This document shows positions 1-5,271 of a DNA stretch of 5,271 nt, piece by piece. The notes under the pieces are model-generated. The model had not been told where the DNA came from. It ran no database searches and was given only the letters and a program-made list of their open reading frames with translations. This DNA comes from Thermotogae bacterium (GTDB lineage Bacteria > Thermotogota > Thermotogae > Thermotogales > DSM-5069): the NCBI GenBank assembly GCA_003641785.1, contig QNAO01000082.1, positions 1 to 5,271 on the forward strand. The letters are read 5' to 3'. Positions within the stretch are counted from its first letter, which is position 1; every line of letters begins with the position of its first letter. The translations under genes and the position numbers were made by a program.

Positions 1-1
1 C

Positions 2-283
2 AACAAAGGACAGGGTGTTACTTTGGGTTATGAGTCGATTTCGCTGAGTGTTATTCCATGGATCGGGTTTCGATTCATATGTGAAGGTGAGAACACATTT
101 TTCTTCGTTGATGCTTACGGAGATCAAAGAGAGTTTGGAATCGGCTGGTTTGATGACACGGAAAGGTTACTCATATCGACTGAAACGTTAGAGTTTCGAA
201 AAAAGCTTGGAAATATCTATCTCATCGCGCGATTTCAAAAAGGAGGATGTTATGGAGGATTCTCTTTCCCAATTTTCTGGTGA
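2..283 (+). CDS. Unrecognised protein, C-terminal 93 residues (5' end outside window)
   Basis: The frame is open from the first bases of the window to TGA at 281-283, so this is the 3' end of a longer gene; an internal TTG at 23 is not needed as a start. I do not recognise the family. The visible part is rich in aromatic and alternating hydrophobic/polar residues (segments such as ESISLSVIPW, GFRFICEG, NTFFFVDAYG, EFGIGWFD, RLLISTETLEF, NIYLIARF), which suggests a run of beta strands; there is no long hydrophobic helix. An extracellular or outer-membrane (toga) beta protein is possible but is only inference. The last 13-15 residues, after ARF, are read through the cheR ribosome binding site and into cheR (32-nt overlap) and are Gly/aromatic rich, so they may be a poorly conserved tail. 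It is probably cotranscribed with cheR. Coding status is supported by the open frame and the absence of any competing reading frame; function is unknown. Confidence 0.6.
   Translation, partial: NKGQGVTLGYESISLSVIPWIGFRFICEGENTFFFVDAYGDQREFGIGWFDDTERLLISTETLEFRKKLGNIYLIARFQKGGCYGGFSFPIFW
241..246 (+). promoter_or_regulatory. Ribosome binding site of cheR (AGGAGG)
   Basis: A perfect AGGAGG lies five bases before the ATG at 252. It decides the start of cheR: the in-frame TTG at 207 has no comparable site and would add 15 residues with no counterpart in CheR proteins. The site lies inside the coding sequence of the preceding gene. Confidence 0.85.
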
Positions 284-1067
284 ACTCCCTATGGAAGATT
301 TTCAGATGTTTGTCAAAGAAGTGTATCGGCACTTTGGTCTTGATCTGTCAGGTTACAAAGCTCATCGTGTGAAAAGAAGGACTGAGATACTTGTTAAAAA
401 GTATGGACTGCAGTCCTTCAGAGACTACATGAATCTCTTGCTGAAAGATCAAAAAGCCAAAGACGAATTTCTGGATAAACTGACGATAAATGTTACAGAG
501 TTTTTCCGAAATCCTGAAAAATGGCAAGAGCTGAAAAACAAATATCTGCCAATACTTTTGAAAGAATCTTCTCGGAACTTCAAAGCCTGGAGCGCGGGGG
601 GCGCTACCGGCGAAGAACCGTATTCGCTGGCTATTCTTTTAGAGGAGTTGCATGCACCTTCAAGAGCGTCAATTTTGGCAACTGATCTCGATTTGAGAGC
701 TCTTGAGCGTGCGAAAAGAGGGATCTACGAGAGCAGAGCTTTGGTAAACATGCCCAAGCTCATGATAGACAAGCATTTTGAAATCGAAAACGGTTTCTTT
801 AGAATCAAAGATAATGTGAAGAGGCGAGTTCAGTTCAAGCAGCACAACATGCTTCAGGATCCCTTTCCAAATAACATAGACCTGATAGTCTGCCGCAACG
901 TGGTGATCTATTTCAAACCAGAATCGAAAGACAGGTTATACAGAAACTTCGCGAAAGCTTTGAAGATAGGCGGCATGTTGTTTGTCGGAAGCACTGAAAG
1001 AATTTTCGATGCCTCTGATATGGGCCTCAAAGCCGTGTCACCTTTCTTCTACCAGAGGGTGAGATAA
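252..1067 (+). CDS. cheR: Chemotaxis protein methyltransferase CheR
   Basis: CheR transfers a methyl group from S-adenosylmethionine to glutamates of chemoreceptors (MCPs) on the cytoplasmic side, and with the CheB methylesterase sets receptor adaptation. The 271-residue product is close to the usual length (about 270-290). The N-terminal helical CheR_N domain (about 14-75) contains the basic helix around AHRVKRRTEILVKK (38-51). The join is the family motif TINVTEFFRN (78-87), whose Arg86 matches the conserved active-site arginine of Salmonella CheR (Arg98). The SAM-binding Rossmann domain follows: WSAGGATGEEPYS (113-125), ATDLD (143-147, acidic residue for the SAM ribose), a beta-subdomain region around 160-195, CRNVVIYF (204-221) and a final LFVGSTE (243-249, usually GHSE). 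ATG 252 is chosen for its perfect Shine-Dalgarno sequence. The glycine motif has Gly-Ala where Cys/Ser residues are common. No other che genes are visible, so receptors and CheB must be encoded elsewhere. The assignment is secure. Confidence 0.96.
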   Translation: MEDSLSQFSGELPMEDFQMFVKEVYRHFGLDLSGYKAHRVKRRTEILVKKYGLQSFRDYMNLLLKDQKAKDEFLDKLTINVTEFFRNPEKWQELKNKYLPILLKESSRNFKAWSAGGATGEEPYSLAILLEELHAPSRASILATDLDLRALERAKRGIYESRALVNMPKLMIDKHFEIENGFFRIKDNVKRRVQFKQHNMLQDPFPNNIDLIVCRNVVIYFKPESKDRLYRNFAKALKIGGMLFVGSTERIFDASDMGLKAVSPFFYQRVR

Positions 1068-1068
1068 C

Positions 1069-1530
1069 GTGTTCTGGATAACCATCGTAGTCATTTTTGA
1101 TCAGCTCACCAAAACACTTGTTGAAAACCATCTTGTAAGACCTGTTTTCGCGATACCGGGATTTCTGTGGTTCAGCTACACGCGAAACACCGGTGTGGCT
1201 TTTGGCCTTTTTTCAAAGCAACCCTGGGTTATCTGGATTGTGTTGGGAGTGACGATTGCTTTAACAACGATACCTGTTTTCATACGATGTTCAAAGTTAA
1301 CAAAAGTTGGCTTACAAATGGTCGTTGGTGGAGCGCTGGGAAATATCATCGACAGACTGAGAATTGGCTGGGTTATAGATTTTATAAATGTGAAGTATTT
1401 TCCAGCTGTTTTCAACGTAGCGGACTTGTTCATAACAATAGGAGGAGCACTGATAATAGTGAGTCTTCTTTGGAGGGGAAAACGCTTTGAACCTGACCGT
1501 TACTCGGCGAGAAGAAGGACTCAGACTTGA
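1069..1530 (+). CDS. lspA: Lipoprotein signal peptidase (signal peptidase II)
   Basis: LspA is an aspartyl protease of the inner membrane that cuts the signal peptide of prolipoproteins before the lipid-modified cysteine. The 153-residue protein shows all family motifs: DQLTK (11-15) in the first helix, RNTGVAFG (39-46), GGALGNIIDR (87-96) and VIDFINV...FNVADLFI (102-122). By the family pattern the catalytic pair is Asp95 and Asp119. Four hydrophobic segments fit the known topology: about 2-20, 52-73, 80-97 and 114-135, followed by a basic tail of about 18 residues. The start must be GTG 1069, because an in-frame TGA lies at 1060-1062; a GAGGGTGAG stretch (1055-1063) serves as ribosome binding site. 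The gene begins one base after the cheR stop, suggesting coupled translation. The first helix has only ten residues before DQLTK, shorter than in E. coli. Its last 44 nt are shared with the next gene. Confidence 0.95.
   Translation: MFWITIVVIFDQLTKTLVENHLVRPVFAIPGFLWFSYTRNTGVAFGLFSKQPWVIWIVLGVTIALTTIPVFIRCSKLTKVGLQMVVGGALGNIIDRLRIGWVIDFINVKYFPAVFNVADLFITIGGALIIVSLLWRGKRFEPDRYSARRRTQT
1472..1478 (+). promoter_or_regulatory. Ribosome binding site of the rluD-family gene (GGAGGGG)
   Basis: GGAGGGG lies inside lspA, eight bases before TTG 1487. It supports this TTG, rather than a later codon, as the start of the pseudouridine synthase gene. The resulting N-terminus leads directly into the S4 domain, as expected for the family. 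Confidence 0.75.
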
Positions 1531-2419
1531 CCAATTTCTTGCAGAAAAGTCTCCCTCTCGAATCTCCCGTTCCGCTATACAGCGTTCAATAAGAACAGGT
1601 CGCGTTCTGGTTAATGGAGAAAGATCCAAGCCAAGCTACAAAATCAAAGTGGGAGATTCTGTTTTCGTGGAAGAACTTATCCCTCAAGTGAGCACAGATG
1701 TTCTTCCGGAACCGATTCCTTTGAACATTTTGTACGAGGATTCAGATATTATTGTTGTGAACAAATCAGCTGGAATGATCGTGCATCCCATTCCATCTCA
1801 CCAGACAGGCACTCTGGTAAACGCGTTGCTTTATCACTGCCGTGATTTGAAGGGGGTTGGCGGAGAACTCCGTCCAGGAATTGTGCACAGGCTCGATAAA
1901 GACACATCTGGTGTCATAGTTGTGGCCAAGAATGACTTAGCGCATATTTCACTTTCGAAGCAGTTCAAAGACAGAACAACAGCGAAGATGTATCTAACCA
2001 TTGTCAGAGGGAAGGTAGAGCCGAGCAAGGGAGTTATAGATGAACCCATTTCAAGACATCCCGTTTTGAGAACAAAGATGATGGTATCAAAAACTGGCAG
2101 AGCTTCGATAACACACTTTCAGGTCCTGCGCCGATTTCGAGAAACAGCCAGCTTAATGGCGGTTTACCCCAAAACGGGGCGTACACACCAGATAAGAGTC
2201 CACATGAACGCTCTGGGTCATCCGGTGCTTGGAGACGCTCTCTACGGGCGGAGCAAGATACCACTCGATGTTAAAAGACAAATGCTTCACGCCGCTAAAC
2301 TGAGCTTTACTCATCCAAGAACTGGCAAAATAGTGAGCTTTTGCGCTCCTCTACCTGAAGACTTCAAATCTGTTCTGAGAGAACTGTTCGAATTAGAAAA
2401 AGAGGCTCTCAAATCATGA
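1487..2419 (+). CDS. rluD: RluD-family 23S rRNA pseudouridine synthase
   Basis: This enzyme isomerises specific uridines of RNA to pseudouridine. The best-known member, RluD, modifies positions 1911, 1915 and 1917 of helix 69 of 23S rRNA. The 310-residue protein has an N-terminal S4 RNA-binding domain (about 12-60, with GLRLDQFLAE and GRVLVNG), then the RluA-type catalytic domain (about 78-300). It carries the signature HRLDKDTSG (134-142), where Asp137 is the catalytic aspartate; other family blocks are IIVVNKSAGMIVHP (88-101), GRTHQIRVH (231-239) and GHPVLGDALYG (244-254). The TTG start gives the normal N-terminus and has a good ribosome binding site, at the cost of a 44-nt overlap with lspA. 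Length and the S4 domain favour RluD (or the related YlyB of Firmicutes, also found next to lspA) over RluA, but RluC-type specificity cannot be excluded. The stop codon overlaps the dnaE start (ATGA). Confidence 0.93.
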   Translation: MNLTVTRREEGLRLDQFLAEKSPSRISRSAIQRSIRTGRVLVNGERSKPSYKIKVGDSVFVEELIPQVSTDVLPEPIPLNILYEDSDIIVVNKSAGMIVHPIPSHQTGTLVNALLYHCRDLKGVGGELRPGIVHRLDKDTSGVIVVAKNDLAHISLSKQFKDRTTAKMYLTIVRGKVEPSKGVIDEPISRHPVLRTKMMVSKTGRASITHFQVLRRFRETASLMAVYPKTGRTHQIRVHMNALGHPVLGDALYGRSKIPLDVKRQMLHAAKLSFTHPRTGKIVSFCAPLPEDFKSVLRELFELEKEALKS

Positions 2420-4953
2420 TTCCGTGTCTTGTATCTCCGTTTTCTTTCGAAGGTTCGATTCTCAAACTAAAAGACGCTGTGAGAATGGCGTCTAAGAAAC
2501 GCGTGAAATCACTCTTACTGGCAGACAAAAACTTCCACGCGGCTGTTCTTTTCAATTCTCTGTGCAGAGAACACGGTATAACTCCTGTTCACGGCTTACG
2601 ACGTGACGGCACCGTGTACTACGCCAGGAACAAAGATGACTTTCAAGAAATGGTTCAAGCCTACAATGAAAAAAGAGTTCCTGAAGTTCCCAGCGTCGAT
2701 GTAAGCGATGTTCATCACGTTCTCTACTTGAGAAAGAATCACAGAGAAGCCTACGAGTGCATGTGCTGTATTCAGCAGACAGAGCCCTTGAACGGTGATT
2801 TTTCTCTTGAGGCGCTATCGCAGGATGCCTCATCACTTAACTGCGAGCCCTATGATTTGAAAGTCGATTTTCAACTGCCTTCGCCTGATGACAACCACTG
2901 GCTTTTTTCGTTCGAAGACAAACTCGAATCTCCCCTCAAAGAACGCTTTCAATACGAAGCGAGAATCATAGAAAAGATGGGTTTTGCATCGTATTTCTAT
3001 GTTGTTAAGACAATCGTGGATGAAGCCAAATCGTTGGGTATCAGAATTGGACCAGGTCGCGGCAGTGTAGTTGGCTCTGTTGTCTCGTATGTTTTGGGCA
3101 TAACACAGGTAAATCCACTCGAATTTGATCTTCTCTTTGAAAGGTTTCTCAACGAGGAACGAAGGGATCCACCAGATATAGATCTGGATGTGGAGGATAG
3201 AAAAAGAAAAGAGCTGCTACAGGCGCTGTCGAAAAGATTCCCATTTGTAGCGCAGATCTCCACGTTCGCCACTGTAACAAGAAAATCTCTTGTGAACGAC
3301 CTCAGAAAATTACCGAGGAAATTCTCTTTACAGCGTGTTGCACCACTTCTGGAAGGATTGCCGCGGCATCTTAGTGTTCACGCGGCGGGTGTTGTGATAT
3401 GTAATAGAAAACTCAATCTTCCCCTGGTGTCGAACACAGACTTTCCGGTGTTAGAGTACGATTTTGAATCTCTATCAGAGATAGGCGTGACCAAGGTCGA
3501 TATCCTCGGCCTCAGAACACTTTCAATGCTTGAAGACATCAGAAGAAAAGTGAGTTTAGAACATTTTCCTTCCTGCGATAAAGAAACATTCCTTAACATA
3601 GCAAAAGGCAGAACTCTTGGAGTTTTCCAGCTTGAGCAACCTCGTGCGCGCGGTCTTTGCCGTGTGGTGAGACCAGCGAATTTGACAGAGCTTTCGATTC
3701 TTCTTTCACTGAACCGCCCGGGCCCTTTGAAGGGAAATCTCCCAGCAGAGTACGGAGATCGCAAGAGGGGATGCAAAAAGAGCAGATCCGTGGATCCGGT
3801 GCTCACTGAAACCCTTGGTATTCCTATATATCAAGAGCAAATAATGAAACTCGCAATGAACGTGGCGGGAATGTCTCCCGCGCGGGCTGATTCTTTCAGA
3901 AGGGCAATTTCGCAGAAAAGTCAGCGTGTCATGGAGGACGCGCTCAGCGCTTTGAAAAGCGGCATGGAAGAGCACGGCTTTGACAGATCTTTTATCGATG
4001 AAACAATAAAACTTCTGAAAGGTTTCTCGGGCTACGCTTTCAACAAATCTCACAGCGTCGCGTACGCAAAACTCAGCTACTGGATCGCGTATCTAAAGAC
4101 ACACTACCCTGAAGAGTTTTTTGAACACTATTTGAAGTACAATGCCGCTAATTCTGAAAAGATATTTCTGGCAGTTCAGGAGCTCAGATCCGCTGGCATA
4201 AAGGTGCTTCCTCCAACTTTAAAAGAAGAAAGCAGCCACGGCAAAACGTTCAATCTGCCTTTGGAAGTTATACCCGGTATCGGTCCCTCGCTCGCCGACG
4301 CGCTGAAGAAGTTACCGCCGGAGCTGAAGAACATACGTGATATCGCAAGAACCCTTAAAATACCAAGATCTGTGCTTCAAGATCTTGTTCACGCGGGCGT
4401 TTTTGACGAAATATACGGTGACAGAGAACTCGCCGTGAAACAGTACAAGATATTCGTGCAGGGTTTCGATCCAGATCTTGTTGAAATATCTTCCGTGTTT
4501 GGAAAAAAGACTTCTGTAGAGAATTTTTCTTTGAGTGAGCTGGATGTAGCGAAGCTTGAAAAAAGGGCTCTTGGCTTTCCGCTCACTCCATTCAAGTGGA
4601 ACACAACCAAGAAATTCTCCCAGCTCTCTGAGGTGTTCAGCGACTTTAGAAAATTGCCCGTCGCCGCGAAGGTTGTCTCGGGTATGGCAAGCGATGGGCA
4701 GACCATCCTGAGCCTTACCGGTTCGGTTCAAGATGGAGAAAAACTCCTTGTGATCAACCCGGATGGAACGGTTGAAACGTGCTGTGATCTCGAACAAGCC
4801 CATCGTGTGGTCTATAACGTCAATGGTTGCTTTGACGAGCGCGACTTCGAACCCGCCTCCGCGAACGAAGTCACAAAACTTGGACCTCCCTTCAACGTTC
4901 TTCTGAACGGTGTTCGTCCTTTGATAGATGACTTTTATTTGAAAATAAAATAA
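2416..4953 (+). CDS. dnaE: DNA polymerase III alpha subunit, short DnaE type
   Basis: This is a C-family DNA polymerase of 845 residues; ordinary DnaE has about 1,050-1,160. Visible order: a degenerate PHP remnant (1 to about 115) with no HxH or TDHGN metal motif; the palm, with GPGRGS (212-217) and PDIDLD (253-258); HAAGVVI (322-328); and DILGL (362-366). The catalytic triad Asp256, Asp258 and Asp362 is intact by comparison with E. coli Asp401, Asp403 and Asp555. Finger motifs follow: FQLE (404-407), NRPGP (433-437), YQEQ (472-475), RRAISQKS (495-502, usually RRAMGKK) and FNKSHS (542-547). A helix-hairpin-helix GIGPSLADAL (621-630) and a degenerate OB-like stretch (about 745-785) end the protein; the C-terminal tau-binding domain of E. 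coli alpha is absent. The ATG overlaps the rluD stop by four bases. Thermotoga maritima is known to carry PolC as well, so this DnaE may be an auxiliary polymerase (for example in primer extension or translesion synthesis); that role is inference. Confidence 0.95.
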   Translation: MIPCLVSPFSFEGSILKLKDAVRMASKKRVKSLLLADKNFHAAVLFNSLCREHGITPVHGLRRDGTVYYARNKDDFQEMVQAYNEKRVPEVPSVDVSDVHHVLYLRKNHREAYECMCCIQQTEPLNGDFSLEALSQDASSLNCEPYDLKVDFQLPSPDDNHWLFSFEDKLESPLKERFQYEARIIEKMGFASYFYVVKTIVDEAKSLGIRIGPGRGSVVGSVVSYVLGITQVNPLEFDLLFERFLNEERRDPPDIDLDVEDRKRKELLQALSKRFPFVAQISTFATVTRKSLVNDLRKLPRKFSLQRVAPLLEGLPRHLSVHAAGVVICNRKLNLPLVSNTDFPVLEYDFESLSEIGVTKVDILGLRTLSMLEDIRRKVSLEHFPSCDKETFLNIAKGRTLGVFQLEQPRARGLCRVVRPANLTELSILLSLNRPGPLKGNLPAEYGDRKRGCKKSRSVDPVLTETLGIPIYQEQIMKLAMNVAGMSPARADSFRRAISQKSQRVMEDALSALKSGMEEHGFDRSFIDETIKLLKGFSGYAFNKSHSVAYAKLSYWIAYLKTHYPEEFFEHYLKYNAANSEKIFLAVQELRSAGIKVLPPTLKEESSHGKTFNLPLEVIPGIGPSLADALKKLPPELKNIRDIARTLKIPRSVLQDLVHAGVFDEIYGDRELAVKQYKIFVQGFDPDLVEISSVFGKKTSVENFSLSELDVAKLEKRALGFPLTPFKWNTTKKFSQLSEVFSDFRKLPVAAKVVSGMASDGQTILSLTGSVQDGEKLLVINPDGTVETCCDLEQAHRVVYNVNGCFDERDFEPASANEVTKLGPPFNVLLNGVRPLIDDFYLKIK

Positions 4954-4966
4954 GATGTGTTAAAAT
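4939..4966 (+). promoter_or_regulatory. Predicted extended -10 promoter of the MATE gene
   Basis: TTGAAA (4939-4944) and TAAAAT (4961-4966) are separated by 16 bases, and TG at 4958-4959 sits one base before the -10 box as in extended -10 promoters. The -35 box lies in the last codons of dnaE. Transcription would begin near 4972-4975, leaving a leader of about 25 bases. It is a prediction from the pattern only. Confidence 0.55.
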
Positions 4967-4976
4967 CATTAGCACA
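4956..4976. promoter_or_regulatory. 21-bp imperfect palindrome, possible operator
   Basis: Half-sites TGTGTTAA (4956-4963) and TTAGCACA (4969-4976) are separated by AATCA; seven of eight positions are complementary, with a T/G mismatch (G-U in RNA) at the fifth. The palindrome covers the predicted -10 box and start site of the MATE gene, a classic position for a repressor. As a dnaE terminator it is weak: the stem is AU-rich with a G-U pair, and no U-tract follows. The regulator is unknown. Confidence 0.45.
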
Positions 4977-4986
4977 ACGAACAATT

Positions 4987-4991
4987 GGAGG
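4987..4991 (+). promoter_or_regulatory. Ribosome binding site of the MATE gene (GGAGG)
   Basis: GGAGG lies six bases before ATG 4998 and fixes the start of the transporter gene. Confidence 0.8.
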
Positions 4992-4997
4992 CTCTAT

Positions 4998-5271
4998 ATG
5001 TCGAAAAAGAGAATTGACATTCTGAACGGGAGTGTGTACGCCGTCCTGCTTGGTCTGTCGTGGCCAACGGTTGTTTCAAATTTTCTGCAAACGATTTACA
5101 ACATCACAGATGCGTTCTGGCTTGGAAAACTCGGCAAAGTCGAACTGGCGGCTCCAACTGTGGCTTTTCCGATAATATTCGTGTTCATATCACTTTCTTC
5201 TGGTTTCTCCATCGCGGCTTCTGCCCTTGTTTCTCAACACACTGGAGCGAGGCAAAAGTCGATGGCGGAAC
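4998..5271 (+). CDS. MATE-family efflux transporter, N-terminal 91 residues (3' end outside window)
   Basis: MATE proteins are inner-membrane antiporters with twelve helices that export drugs or metabolites using a Na+ or H+ gradient. The visible start has the family pattern: a short basic N-terminus (MSKKRIDILNG), a first helix with the conserved proline (AVLLGLSWPTVVSNFLQTIY, 15-34), then NITDAFWLGKLGKVELAA (35-52, the usual 'yn.vD..wvG.lG...lAA' block). A second helix follows (about 53-78) and runs into ALVSQHTGA (76-84, the usual LVSQ.xGA). The frame stays open to the end of the window. ATG 4998 is supported by GGAGG six bases upstream. A 44-nt gap with its own predicted promoter and a palindrome separates it from dnaE, so it is probably a separate transcription unit. 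The substrate cannot be told from this fragment. Membership in the wider MOP superfamily is firm; the DinF/NorM subgroup is not resolved. Confidence 0.88.
   Translation, partial: MSKKRIDILNGSVYAVLLGLSWPTVVSNFLQTIYNITDAFWLGKLGKVELAAPTVAFPIIFVFISLSSGFSIAASALVSQHTGARQKSMAE

Noticed and set aside
207..251. TTG at 207 as the start of cheR (286 residues)
   Set aside because: It has no good ribosome binding site and adds residues unrelated to the family; ATG 252 has a perfect AGGAGG at five-base spacing.
291..293. ATG at 291 as an alternative cheR start
   Set aside because: It is close to the start of the CheR_N domain but lacks a ribosome binding site; ATG 252 is much better supported.
596..601. 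Run of six G in cheR as a slippage or phase-variation site
   Set aside because: It falls in the conserved SAM-binding glycine motif (AGGATG), the frame is intact on both sides, and six bases is short for a contingency tract.
2416..2480. A truncated or frameshifted dnaE with its PHP part in another frame upstream
   Set aside because: The upstream sequence is fully occupied by an intact pseudouridine synthase gene ending in a 4-nt overlap, and the PHP-like beginning is present in frame, so the short form is genuine.
1167..4803. Reverse-strand and alternate-frame open frames of 70-163 codons inside lspA, rluD and dnaE
   Set aside because: All lie within clearly identified genes, have low-complexity or Cys/Ser/Arg-rich products with no recognisable motif, and are explained as shadows of the real frames.
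4956..4976. Palindrome as an intrinsic terminator of dnaE
   Set aside because: The stem is AU-rich with a G-U pair, and the downstream sequence has no run of T; the placement over a -10 box fits an operator better.

Overview
The window looks like a piece of a thermophilic Thermotogales chromosome (Thermotoga/Pseudothermotoga type). The evidence is very dense same-strand packing with overlapping genes, strong AGGAGG-type ribosome binding sites, GTG and TTG starts, heavy use of AGA/AGG arginine codons, and a short (845-residue) DnaE. I recall the order cheR-lspA-rluD-dnaE from Thermotoga maritima (around TM0464-TM0461), but this is from memory and unchecked. All genes are on the + strand and there is almost no non-coding DNA.

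Layout: 2-283 is the 3' end of an unrecognised gene with a beta-strand-like pattern. It overlaps the next gene by 32 nt. 252-1067 is cheR (chemoreceptor glutamate methyltransferase). 1069-1530 is lspA (signal peptidase II), starting one base after the cheR stop. 1487-2419 is an rluD-family 23S rRNA pseudouridine synthase, starting at TTG 44 nt inside lspA. 2416-4953 is dnaE (DNA polymerase III alpha subunit), joined to rluD by a 4-nt ATGA overlap. A 44-nt gap then holds a convincing extended -10 promoter overlaid by a 21-bp imperfect palindrome. 4998-5271 is the start of a MATE-family efflux transporter, cut by the window end.

The first five genes have no internal room for promoters or terminators outside coding sequence and are probably one transcription unit with translational coupling. 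Their jobs are unrelated (chemotaxis adaptation, lipoprotein maturation, ribosome modification, DNA synthesis), so this looks like a compacted housekeeping operon rather than a pathway. The MATE gene probably has its own promoter and may be controlled through the palindrome.

I found no new mobile, defence or RNA system. The most interesting content is the reduced architecture of DnaE (degenerate stub of the PHP domain, shortened thumb region, no C-terminal tau-binding domain, weak clamp motif, yet an intact catalytic triad) and the possible operator in front of the MATE gene.
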